From CAVSUZ01 sp963791885 (lineage in GTDB: Bacteria > Pseudomonadota > Alphaproteobacteria > Acetobacterales > Acetobacteraceae), in assembly GCA_963791885.1 (NCBI GenBank), contig CAWBUL010000004.1, positions 806,001 to 870,000 of the forward strand: a DNA stretch of 64,000 nucleotides, read 5' to 3'. A program made the position numbers and the translations under genes. Positions 17,181 through 25,128 of the stretch are shown piece by piece. The notes beneath the pieces were generated by a model. That model was not told the DNA's origin. It did no database searches and saw nothing but the letters and a program-made list of their open reading frames with translations. The number at the start of each line of letters is the position of its first letter. The stretch's first letter is position 1.

Positions 17181-17594
17181 TCACCAGCCCAATTGTTTCA
17201 GTGCCAGACCGGCGTTCCAGATCTTCGTCATGTGCCGGATCTTCCCGCCCTCGAACGCCATCACGTACACATAGTCCGTGCTGACGCTCTTCCTGGTCGG
17301 CGGGCAGGGGCCGCCTTCGCCGGTGTGGGTGCCATGAAACACCGCATAGGCCGCAACGCTCTGCCGCTCGGGGTCCGTCGCGAACGACTTCAGATCGTAC
17401 CGCCCGTCGGGCAGGACCTTCATCAGGCCCTGCATCCAGTCGGTGTATTGCTGCAGCGTCTTGGTGTCCGCGAGCGGCTCGGCCTGGGCCGAAAAGGTCG
17501 CGTTCGGATCGCAGTAGGCCTGGCATGCAGCCCAGCCTTTCCCCGCTTCGCAGGCCTCGAAGAATGCCTTCGCCACATCTGTGATCGAGGCCAT
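17181..17594 (-). CDS. SnoaL/NTF2-like protein
   Basis: This 137-residue protein has the cone-shaped NTF2 fold pattern: an N-terminal helix DVAKAFFEACEAGKGW, CDPNATFSAQAEPLADTKTL, then LQQYTDWMQGL and a C-terminal sheet with YVYVMAFEGGKIRHMTKIWN. Such proteins act as small isomerases, hydrolases or ligand binders; many SnoaL-like ones have no known substrate. The ATG at 17594 is preceded by GGAGG at a good distance and begins MASITDVAK. It follows the aldo/keto reductase gene on the same strand with a 60-bp gap. Confidence 0.78.
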   Translation of the reverse strand: MASITDVAKAFFEACEAGKGWAACQAYCDPNATFSAQAEPLADTKTLQQYTDWMQGLMKVLPDGRYDLKSFATDPERQSVAAYAVFHGTHTGEGGPCPPTRKSVSTDYVYVMAFEGGKIRHMTKIWNAGLALKQLGW

Positions 17595-17654
17595 TTCTGT
17601 TTCCTCCGTCCAGCACGCCATCGTAACGCCGAGCTCCGGACGGAGCCACCGGAA

Positions 17655-18653
17655 TCAATCGGCGCGGGAGGTCCGCTCGCTATCCAGCACCGCCATCTGC
17701 GCCGATGCGTAGCGCTCGCCCGCCACCGCCTCGGCCGGCACGAGCGCTTCCAGCGCGTCCAGCTCGGCGTCCGACAGCGCCAGCTCCGCGCCCTGCAGCG
17801 CGGCCGTCAGCTGGTCCTGCCGACGCGCGCCGAGCAGCGGCACCACATGCGGCCCGCGCGCCAGCACCCAGGCGAAGGCCAGCGCGGCAGCGCTTACGCC
17901 CCGTTCCGCCGCCTCGCGAAGCACCGCCTCCACCAACGCCCGGTTGCGCGCGGCGTTCTCGCCGGTGAAGCGCGGCATATGCCCGCGGATATCGCCGGCC
18001 CCGCCCACCGCGGAACCGGCCAGCAGACCGCGCGACAGCACCCCGTAGGCCGTGATGCCGATGCCGAGCTCCCGGCATGCCGGTGCGATCGACCGCTCCA
18101 CCCCGCGGCTCATCAAGGACCATTCGATCTGCACAGCGGTCACCGGATGTGCCGCATGGGCGCGACGGATCGTCTCCGCCCCCATCTCGGACAGCCCGAG
18201 ATGACGCACATACCCGGCGCGGATCAGATCGCGGATCGCGCCCGCCGTCTCCTCGATCGGCACCGCCGGATCGAGCCGCGCCGGCTGATACAGATCGACG
18301 TAGTCCGTCCCCAGGCGCCGCAGCGTATAGGCAAGGAAGTTGCGCACTGCCGCCGGCCGTGCGTCATAGCCGCTCCACCCGCCCGCCGGATCGCGCAGCG
18401 CGCCGAACTTCACCTGAATGAACGCGCGATCGCGCCGCCCCTTCAGCGCTCGGCCGAGCAGCATCTCGTTATGCCCCATGCCGTAGAAATCGCCCGTGTC
18501 GAACAGCGTGATGCCGGCATCCAGCGCCGCATGGATCGTCGCGATGCTTTCGTCCTCATCTGCCGGACCGTACAGTCCCGACATCCCCATGCAGCCGAGC
18601 CCCAGAGCCGACACCTGAGGCCCCGCCGGACCAAGAGAGCGCATGCCGATCAT
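17655..18653 (-). CDS. Aldo/keto reductase
   Basis: This 332-residue protein has the (beta/alpha)8 aldo/keto reductase pattern: LGLGCMGMSGLYGPADEDES near the start, FDTGDFYGMGHNEMLLGRAL with the catalytic Tyr, FIQVKFGAL with the Lys, and the NADPH-binding C-terminal loop VLARGPHVVPLLGARRQDQL. It resembles the YakC/Tas-like class acting on sugars or alkyl aldehydes. The ATG at 18653 is chosen because GGAGG lies eight bases upstream. This start lies 11 bases inside the divergent DUF2066 gene, so the two genes overlap at their 5' ends. Confidence 0.9.
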   Translation of the reverse strand: MIGMRSLGPAGPQVSALGLGCMGMSGLYGPADEDESIATIHAALDAGITLFDTGDFYGMGHNEMLLGRALKGRRDRAFIQVKFGALRDPAGGWSGYDARPAAVRNFLAYTLRRLGTDYVDLYQPARLDPAVPIEETAGAIRDLIRAGYVRHLGLSEMGAETIRRAHAAHPVTAVQIEWSLMSRGVERSIAPACRELGIGITAYGVLSRGLLAGSAVGGAGDIRGHMPRFTGENAARNRALVEAVLREAAERGVSAAALAFAWVLARGPHVVPLLGARRQDQLTAALQGAELALSDAELDALEALVPAEAVAGERYASAQMAVLDSERTSRAD

Positions 18654-19476
18654 CCGTAAAACCTCCGTCGCCGCAGTGTGCGTAATCATATGGTCCCTCG
18701 TCGCCGCGCCGCTGCGCGCCGCGCCAGGGGGGGCATCAGCGCAGACCTTGGACCCGGCGCTGTATCAGGCCACCGCCGTCGTTACCGGCACCGATATGCG
18801 CCAGCGGCCGCTCGGTTTTGCCGAGACGCTGAAGCAGGTTCTGGTCAAGGTCTCCGCCGATCCCGACCTTTTGAGCAACCCCGCTGTCTCCACCCTCGCC
18901 GACCACGCCGACCAGCTTGTCGCCTCCTTCACCTATGTCGATCCGCGCGCCTGGTTCCTTCATCATGACGACCAGGGCACCTACGATCGGTCTTACGAAC
19001 TCACGGTGCATTTCGTGCCGGATAAGATCGATGCGGCACTCAAAGGCCTGGGTATCACGCCGTGGCGCGGGCCGCGTCCGCTCCTCATCCCGGTCATCAT
19101 CGTCCGCCGCGATGAAACCCCCTTCCTGCTCTCGGCCGATACGCCGGGCGGGACCGAGATGCGCCAGACCATCGTCGAACTCGCGAGCGAATACGGTTTC
19201 GGTGTGCATTTCCCGACCGACAACGAACTCGCCGAGTGGGGCGTCGGCCTGGTCGGTTTCCCTGCGCCGCTGGCGGGACACGATACGGGGCTGCTGCGCA
19301 TCGCCGGATCACTCGACTGGGATGTGCACGCCATGGGGTGGGTTGGCACCTGGCACGTTGCGACCGCGAACGCCGGCCATGATTGGACCATCAGCGGGGT
19401 TGGCTTTGATCAGGCCTTCGCCGACATGCTTCGCGGTTCCGTGTCTTTTGCGCACACGAACTTTCCCTCTCGATAA
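18643..19476 (+). CDS. DUF2066 domain secreted protein
   Basis: This 277-residue protein starts with a signal peptide (VAAVCVIIWSLVAAPLRAAP) and continues with the DUF2066 pattern: YQATAVVTGTDMRQRPLGFA, LKQVLVKVSADPDLLSNP and RSYELTVHFVPDKIDAALKG. DUF2066 proteins are periplasmic and of unknown function in many Proteobacteria. The ATG at 18643 is the natural start for the signal peptide. The PRC-barrel gene follows 76 bases later. Its 5' end overlaps that of the aldo/keto reductase. Confidence 0.82.
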   Translation: MPIIRKTSVAAVCVIIWSLVAAPLRAAPGGASAQTLDPALYQATAVVTGTDMRQRPLGFAETLKQVLVKVSADPDLLSNPAVSTLADHADQLVASFTYVDPRAWFLHHDDQGTYDRSYELTVHFVPDKIDAALKGLGITPWRGPRPLLIPVIIVRRDETPFLLSADTPGGTEMRQTIVELASEYGFGVHFPTDNELAEWGVGLVGFPAPLAGHDTGLLRIAGSLDWDVHAMGWVGTWHVATANAGHDWTISGVGFDQAFADMLRGSVSFAHTNFPSR

Positions 19477-19552
19477 GCTGATGAAGATGAAACGCAGCCA
19501 ATTCCTTGCAGAATCGCTTTGCGTTGAAGCGAAACGGTACAGGAAGGCTCCG

Positions 19553-20320
19553 ATGCAGACCGCACGTTATTTCCGTCTTGCGCTTTTGGGCGCCACGCTG
19601 TTGTCCACCCCGGTTCTGGCGGCGACGAATGATCAGGCCACCACTCCGCCGCCGGCCAACAACACCGCCGCGGCGACCACCCCCGCGCCGGCGCACAACA
19701 TGGCCGCGACGATGACCCCGGCAGCTAACAATCCGAACAATGCCAACAACACGGCGGCGACCAATGCACCCGCCGACAACATGGCCGCCAACAATGGCAA
19801 GGGGCCAGATGGTGTGCTGCACAAATACGATAACGAATGGCGCGCGAGTAAGCTTGTCGGCGCCAACGTGTATAACGAGCAAGGCAAGGTCGTCGCCTCG
19901 ATCAACGACCTGCTGGTGGCAGATGACGGACACATCGATCGCGCCGTACTGTCCACGGGCGGTGGGATCCTCGGCGTCGGCTCCAAGCTGGTGACCGTGC
20001 CATTCAGCCAGCTGAAATTTCAACCCAGCGTCAACAACAACAACAACACGACCGGCAATGCCGTAGCGGTAAACAACGCCAACAACAATGCCCCTTTGCC
20101 GAAGACCGAGGCCCCCGCCGGCAACGGTAATCCGAACGGCAACGCGGCAACGACGGCCAACTCACAGACCGCGCCGACCAACAGCACGATGGTGGCGACC
20201 AATAACAACAACAGCAACGTGAATAACAACAATAACCCGGAGAATTTCAGCATCGTGCTGCCGGGCGCGACTGCGGACAGCCTGAAGAATGAACAGGAGT
20301 TCAAATACGCGGCTGATTAA
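19553..20320 (+). CDS. Secreted PRC-barrel protein with Asn-rich linkers
   Basis: This 255-residue protein has a signal peptide (LALLGATLLSTPVLAA), an Asn/Ala/Thr/Pro-rich stretch (residues 25-85), and a PRC-barrel domain (about residues 86-160) with KLVGANVYNEQGKVVASIND and DDGHIDRAVLS. A second Asn-rich part with runs of five N follows, then a short tail ending DSLKNEQEFKYAAD. PRC-barrel domains bind proteins or RNA; secreted forms occur widely in Acetobacteraceae and Rhizobiales. The ATG at 19553 has GGAAGG seven bases upstream. The Asn codon runs (AAC/AAT) are long low-complexity tracts. Confidence 0.8.
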   Translation: MQTARYFRLALLGATLLSTPVLAATNDQATTPPPANNTAAATTPAPAHNMAATMTPAANNPNNANNTAATNAPADNMAANNGKGPDGVLHKYDNEWRASKLVGANVYNEQGKVVASINDLLVADDGHIDRAVLSTGGGILGVGSKLVTVPFSQLKFQPSVNNNNNTTGNAVAVNNANNNAPLPKTEAPAGNGNPNGNAATTANSQTAPTNSTMVATNNNNSNVNNNNNPENFSIVLPGATADSLKNEQEFKYAAD

Positions 20321-20330
20321 GTTTACAATC

Positions 20331-20360
20331 ATCCGGCCGGGCAGCCACGCCCGGCCGGAT
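20331..20360. terminator. Bidirectional hairpin terminator between PRC-barrel gene and queF
   Basis: ATCCGGCCGGGC (20331-20342) and GCCCGGCCGGAT (20349-20360) form a perfect 12-bp stem with loop agccac. It sits in the 43-bp gap between two convergent genes. AT-rich bases flank both sides but no long T-run follows, so it is a strong hairpin usable from both directions. Confidence 0.7.
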
Positions 20361-20363
20361 AAT

Positions 20364-20819
20364 TCATCCTCGTCCACGATACGGCGAAACCTCCTGAGGT
20401 GGAATCCACGCCCCCTCAGGAGGTGAGCCTGTTTGCCAGAACACGTCGATCGGAATTCCCCCGCGCGGGAACCAGTAAGCGCCGATTCGCATCCATACCG
20501 GATCGAGCGCCTGAACTAGCCGCTCCGCAATCATCATGGTGCTGGCCTCGTGGAATGCGCCGTGGTTGCGGAACGACCCCAGGAACAGCTTGAGCGACTT
20601 GCTCTCCACAATCCGCTCGCGTGCGATATAGTCGATCACGATATGCGCGAAGTCCGGCTGGCCGGTAATCGGGCAAAGCGACGTGAACTCCGGACAGGTG
20701 AAACGGATCACATAGTTCCGCTCCGGCGCCGGATTCTCAACAGTCTCCAGCACCGCCTGCTCTGGCGAAGCGGGCAGGGGTGTGGGGCGGCCAAGCTGGC
20801 TCAGGTCAGGCGGTGTCAA
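20364..20819 (-). CDS. queF: NADPH-dependent 7-cyano-7-deazaguanine reductase
   Basis: This 151-residue protein is the short, YkvM-type QueF that reduces preQ0 to preQ1 in queuosine synthesis. The catalytic Cys is in EFTSLCPITGQPDFAH, with the substrate-binding Glu in ESKSLKLFLGSFRNHGAFHE. The start is a TTG at 20819, inside the end of tgt (14-base overlap); no ATG precedes the conserved region. It is the last gene of queA-tgt-queF. Confidence 0.95.
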   Translation of the reverse strand: MTPPDLSQLGRPTPLPASPEQAVLETVENPAPERNYVIRFTCPEFTSLCPITGQPDFAHIVIDYIARERIVESKSLKLFLGSFRNHGAFHEASTMMIAERLVQALDPVWMRIGAYWFPRGGIPIDVFWQTGSPPEGAWIPPQEVSPYRGRG

Positions 20820-21894
20820 ACGTACCCATCCTTCCTTCGATGATAGCAGCGCGCAGCCGCCGCATCAGGTCTTGATAATAGGTCAGGTTGTGCCATGTCA
20901 GCAGCATCGGCCCGAGCATCTCGCCTGCGCGGAACAGATGATGCAGATAGGCCCGCGCATGCCGCGAGCATGCTGGGCACTCGCAGCGTGGATCCAGCGC
21001 CGCCGGATCATCGGCAAAGCGGGCATTGCGTAGATTGAGCACCCCTTCGCTGGTATACGCCCGTGCCATCCTGCCGGAGCGCGTCGGGATCACGCAGTCG
21101 AACATGTCGATGCCCCGCCGCACTGCGCCGACGATATCCGCCGGAATGCCGACCCCCATCAGGTAGCGCGGCCGATCCGGAGGCAGCAGGGGCACCGTGC
21201 CGTCGAGCACCCCAAACATCGCCTCTTGCCCTTCGCCCACCGCCAGCCCGCCGACCGCGTATCCGTCGAAACCGATTTCCTGCAGCGCGCGCGCCAATTC
21301 TATACGCAGCGCGGGATACACGCTGCCCTGCACGATCCCGAACAGCGCGTAGCCGGATCGAGGCACGAACGCCTCCTTCGACTGCGCCGCCCACCGCGTC
21401 GTCAGCCGCATCGACTGTGCCGCCTGCTCGTCCGTGGCGGGAAAGGGCGTGCACTCGTCGAACGCCATGGTGATCGTCGCGCCCAGCAGGTGCTGGATCT
21501 CCATCGACCGAGCAGGCGTCAGCCGGTGGGTCGATCCGTCGATATGCGACTGGAAGGTCACACCGTCCGCGTCGATCCGGCGCAGCTTCGCCAGCGACAT
21601 CACCTGGAACCCGCCCGAATCCGTCAGGATCGGACCGTGCCAATCCATGAACCGGTGCAACCCCCCGAGCGCGGCGATCCGCCCCGCGGTCGGCTGCAGC
21701 ATAAGGTGATACGTGTTGCCCAGCACGATGCCCGCACCCGTCGCGCGTACCGCATCGGCGGTCATCGCCTTGACCGTACCGGCGGTGCCGACCGGCATGA
21801 AGGTGGGCGTGTCGACTGTCCCGTGCGCCGTGTGCAGCACGCCTGCTCGTGCCGCGCCATCCCGCGCCGTCTCCGTCCAGGCGAACGCCGTCAT
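20806..21894 (-). CDS. tgt: Queuine tRNA-ribosyltransferase
   Basis: This 362-residue enzyme exchanges guanine-34 of GUN-anticodon tRNAs for preQ1. It has the nucleophile and substrate-recognition motifs TDSGGFQVMSL, MAFDECTPFP, GIVQGSVYP, MGVGIPADIV and FDCVIPTRSGRMARAYT. The zinc site is the CECPACSRHARAYLHHLF segment. The ATG at 21894 overlaps the queA stop by 4 bases (ATGA); an ATG 21 bases upstream is also in frame but lies deeper in queA. Confidence 0.97.
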   Translation of the reverse strand: MTAFAWTETARDGAARAGVLHTAHGTVDTPTFMPVGTAGTVKAMTADAVRATGAGIVLGNTYHLMLQPTAGRIAALGGLHRFMDWHGPILTDSGGFQVMSLAKLRRIDADGVTFQSHIDGSTHRLTPARSMEIQHLLGATITMAFDECTPFPATDEQAAQSMRLTTRWAAQSKEAFVPRSGYALFGIVQGSVYPALRIELARALQEIGFDGYAVGGLAVGEGQEAMFGVLDGTVPLLPPDRPRYLMGVGIPADIVGAVRRGIDMFDCVIPTRSGRMARAYTSEGVLNLRNARFADDPAALDPRCECPACSRHARAYLHHLFRAGEMLGPMLLTWHNLTYYQDLMRRLRAAIIEGRMGTFDTA

Positions 21895-22916
21895 CCCTGG
21901 CGCTCGATCAAGCATGCGTCGCCATAGGAGTAGAACCGGTAGTTGTTGTCGATTGCGTGCTGATAGGCAGCGCGCATGCGCTCGGTGCCGGCGAAGGCGC
22001 AGACCAGCATGAACAGTGTCGAGCGCGGCAGATGGAAGTTGGTCAGCAGCACGTCGGCAAGTTTGAACCGATAGCCCGGCCGGATGAACAGGTCTGTCTC
22101 GCCGCTGAACGCTGCCAGCCGGCCGCTTTCGTCGGCCGCGGATTCCAGCAGCCGCAGCGATGTGGTCCCGATGGCAACAACCCGTCCCGTTCGGTTGTTG
22201 ATCGACGCCGCCGCGTCAGAGCTGATCACGCCACGCTCCGGGTGCAGGTGGTGGCGGCTGATATCGTCTTCCCGCACAGGGAGAAACGTGCCCGCACCGA
22301 CATGCAGCGTCACGGTCACCAGCCTGATCCCCGCAGTCTCCAGCGCGCCCAATAAAGCGGGAGTGAAGTGCAGCCCCGCTGTGGGTGCGGCGACCGCGCC
22401 TTCATGCCGGGCGAACATAGTCTGATAGTCCCGCGCGTCGTCGGGCTCGGGTCCTTGCGGCCGGTCGATATAGGGCGGCAGCGCGAGCGCGCCCGCTTCC
22501 TGCAATGCAGCGGCGAAATCGGCGCCGTCCAGGTTGAACCGCAATCGGATCGACCCATCTTCTGCACGCGCTTGAACCGTCGCGCGCAGCCCGGCGTCGA
22601 AAATCACGTCGTCACCTGCACGTAGCCGTCGCGCATTGCGTGCCAGCGCGATCCAGCTTCCGTCCTCTTCCGGCCGGTCCAACGTGATGCCGATCCTCGC
22701 ATCCCCCCGCCGGGCGTTCAGTTGAGCTGGAATCACTTTCGTGTCGTTGCCGACGAGGATGTCGCCGGACCGGAGCAGGATGGGCAGGTCGCGCACGTGC
22801 CGATCGGCAACCGCCTGGGCGCCAACATGAAGCAAGCGAGCAGCGTCGCGCGGGCGGGCGGGATACTGGGCGATACGCTCCGGTGGGAGGTCGAAGTCGA
22901 ACTGGGTCAGGTCCAT
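21891..22916 (-). CDS. queA: S-adenosylmethionine:tRNA ribosyltransferase-isomerase
   Basis: This 341-residue enzyme adds the epoxycyclopentane moiety to preQ1-tRNA. It begins MDLTQFDFDLPPERIAQYPA and has RDAARLLHV, APTAGLHFTPALL, TLHVGAGTFLPVR, GTTSLRLLES and the C-terminal TNFHLPRSTLFMLVCAFAG. The ATG at 22916 gives the usual start; an in-frame codon 27 bases upstream is less likely. It is the first gene of the queuosine operon and divergent from the carbonic anhydrase gene. Confidence 0.96.
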   Translation of the reverse strand: MDLTQFDFDLPPERIAQYPARPRDAARLLHVGAQAVADRHVRDLPILLRSGDILVGNDTKVIPAQLNARRGDARIGITLDRPEEDGSWIALARNARRLRAGDDVIFDAGLRATVQARAEDGSIRLRFNLDGADFAAALQEAGALALPPYIDRPQGPEPDDARDYQTMFARHEGAVAAPTAGLHFTPALLGALETAGIRLVTVTLHVGAGTFLPVREDDISRHHLHPERGVISSDAAASINNRTGRVVAIGTTSLRLLESAADESGRLAAFSGETDLFIRPGYRFKLADVLLTNFHLPRSTLFMLVCAFAGTERMRAAYQHAIDNNYRFYSYGDACLIERQG

Positions 22917-23019
22917 TGGGGTGGGTGGAGAAGGCGAAGGCAACCGGAGTCAAGCCGCAGGTGACGCACGAGACCGAGTGGGCGTAACGTTCCGGCTAGA
23001 GGAGGAGAGGATCGTGACA

Positions 23020-23748
23020 ATGTCAGGTCGGTTGCCTCGCTTTCACCGCTCCCTCGTCGGCTGCCGCTGTGCCGCATGCTCTTCCCCCCGCTCGGCCAAG
23101 CATCGCCGGGCCACGCTCGCAGGTGCCGGCGGCCAGCTGCCGGCCAGTGTGATGCCGCGCCGTGCGGCGAATCTGACGATGCTATCTCCCGACGAAGCGC
23201 TGAATCGCCTGATGGAGGGGAACCGCCGCTACGCCGCGGACCAGATGATATCCTTTACCGAGGACCTGGACATGCTTCGCCAGCACACCGCCGACAAGCA
23301 GGAGCCTTTCGCCGCGGTGCTGTCCTGCGCGGATTCACGGGTGCCGGTTGAGATCGTGTTCGACCAGGCACTTGGGCATATCTTCGTGACGCGCGTCGCT
23401 GGGAATCTCAGCACGCCGGAGATCATCGCGAGCCTGGAATACGGCGCCGCGGTTCTCGGCACGGCCGTCATCATGGTGTTGGGGCACGAGGGCTGCGGCG
23501 CGGTGAAGGCGGCTATCGGGGCGAAGGCCGCGCCGGGTCAGATCAGCGCGCTTTATGCGCCGCTGCGCCAGGCGGTGGAGCGCGCCGGGCCCGATGCGGA
23601 GGCCGCGATCAAAGCCAATGCGCAAATTCAGGCGGACCTGCTGCGCACCGCTTCGCCCGTTCTGGCGGGTCTGATCGCGCAGGGCCGGCTCAAGGTCGTC
23701 GCGGGGTATTACAGTCTCGACGACGGTGCGGTGACGCTGCTGTCGTGA
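23020..23748 (+). CDS. Beta-class carbonic anhydrase
   Basis: This 242-residue zinc enzyme hydrates CO2. Zinc ligands are Cys in LSCADSRVPVEIVFD (with the Asp-Arg dyad) and His and Cys in LGHEGCGAVKAAIG. The N-terminal 55 or so residues, rich in Arg, Ser and Cys, are not part of the family and could be a secretion or Tat-like leader (VGCRCAACSSPRSAKHRRAT), though no clear twin-Arg is seen. The start is uncertain between ATG 23020 and GTG 23014, both behind GAGGAGAGG. It is divergent from queA and stands 10 bases before the amidohydrolase gene. Confidence 0.92.
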   Translation: MSGRLPRFHRSLVGCRCAACSSPRSAKHRRATLAGAGGQLPASVMPRRAANLTMLSPDEALNRLMEGNRRYAADQMISFTEDLDMLRQHTADKQEPFAAVLSCADSRVPVEIVFDQALGHIFVTRVAGNLSTPEIIASLEYGAAVLGTAVIMVLGHEGCGAVKAAIGAKAAPGQISALYAPLRQAVERAGPDAEAAIKANAQIQADLLRTASPVLAGLIAQGRLKVVAGYYSLDDGAVTLLS

Positions 23749-23758
23749 CGGAGGCTAA

Positions 23759-25128
23759 ATGACCGATATCGACCTGCTTGTGCGTGGTGGTGTCCTGTAC
23801 CCGATGACCGAGGGCTCGCCCGTGATCGCGGGCGGCGAGGTCGCGATCCAGGCAGACGGCTCCTCTATGCGGGACCGGCGCAGCCCGCCGGCCACTGGCA
23901 GGCGCAGCAAGTCATCGACCGCCCTGGTAGCGTCGTGCTGCCCGGGTTCGTCAACTGTCACAGCCACACTGCCTCCGTGATCTTCCGCGCACAAACGGAC
24001 GACTTCACCAAAGGCGTGGGCTTGGCCGGTATCGCCTTCCGCATGGAAAAGGACATCACCGAGGACGAATGGCGCCTGCTCGGTCGCGTCGGCTGCGCCG
24101 ATATGCTGCGCGCCGGCGTCACCACGATCAACGACATCTGGTATAGCCCGTGGAGCCTTGCAGAAACCGTCACACAGTGCGGGCTACGTGCCCAGATCGC
24201 TTACAAGGTATTCGATGTGTGGCTGGAGGAACTCTGGCACGGCGATTACACGCGCAGCGCCGCGCGCGGTGAGGCGCGGCTGCGTGACGGTGTGGAATTC
24301 GTGCGGCGCTGGCATGGTGCCGCTGACGGTCGCATTACCGGCCGCATCGGCACGCATGCGACGGACACGTGCAGTGCCGACCTGCACAAGCTCGCGCGCG
24401 CCGAAGCGAACCGTCTCGGCGTGGGCATGCACATCCATGCGGCGCAGAGTGCCGCGGAGGTGCGGCAGATCGAAAAGGAACAAGGCTGCGGCGCACTGGA
24501 GTATTTGCGTGATATCGGGCTGATGGCCCCCGATGTGGTGCTGGCACATCTATCGTTCGCAACAGATGCGGACCTGGAGGCAGTGAAGGAGACGGGAGCA
24601 CACTACGCGCACTGCCCAACCATCTATCCCCGTCGCGGACCTTATCCGCGTCTGGATGCCATCCTGAAGCGCGGGATTCCGACCGGCTTCGGCACCGACT
24701 GGATGCTGAACGATCCGTTCGAGGGCATGCGCAACGCCATGAACGTCATGCGCGTGCGCACGGGCGATGCCGATTTCCTGCCCGCGGAACAGGCGCTGTG
24801 GTTTCACACAATGGGCGCTGCGACAGTGTTGGGATTGGAGAAGGAGATCGGCTCGCTGGAGGAGGGCAAGAAGGCGGATCTGATCGTTGTGGACGTGAAC
24901 CGGCCGCATTTGCAGCCGTTCTACGGCGCTTATCCGGCCCTGATCTACTACGCGAAATCCTCCGACGTCGTGGTGAGCGTGATGATCGACGGAAGGGTGG
25001 TGATGGAGGACGGACACATTCCAGGCCTGGAGATAGAGGCGGATCTCCGGCAACTGCGCGCGCAAACCCCGCGCTGGTCGGGCATGCTCAACCAGCTGGG
25101 CAGCCGCGGCGTAATTCCCTGCTGCTGA
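23759..25128 (+). CDS. Amidohydrolase of the Atz/Trz (cytosine deaminase-like) family (frameshifted)
   Basis: The ATG at 23759 follows GGAGG. The first 35 codons (DIDLLVRGGVLYPMTEGSPVIA) are in one frame; near 23864 one base is missing, and LLYAGPAQPAGHW and the rest continue in a second frame to 25128. The corrected protein is about 456 residues. Metal ligands are visible in VNCHSHTAS, MHIHAAQS, LAHLSFATD and GFGTDWMLN. Such enzymes hydrolyse amino or chloro groups on heterocycles or deaminate methylthioadenosine; the substrate is open. It ends exactly at the stop of the convergent substrate-binding protein. Confidence 0.85.

Noticed and set aside
16209..18659. An 816-codon open frame on the plus strand
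   Set aside because: It is antisense to aqpZ, the NTF2-like gene and the aldo/keto reductase, all of which have clear family motifs. Its translation is rich in Arg, His and Gln without any domain, as expected for the shadow of GC-rich genes.
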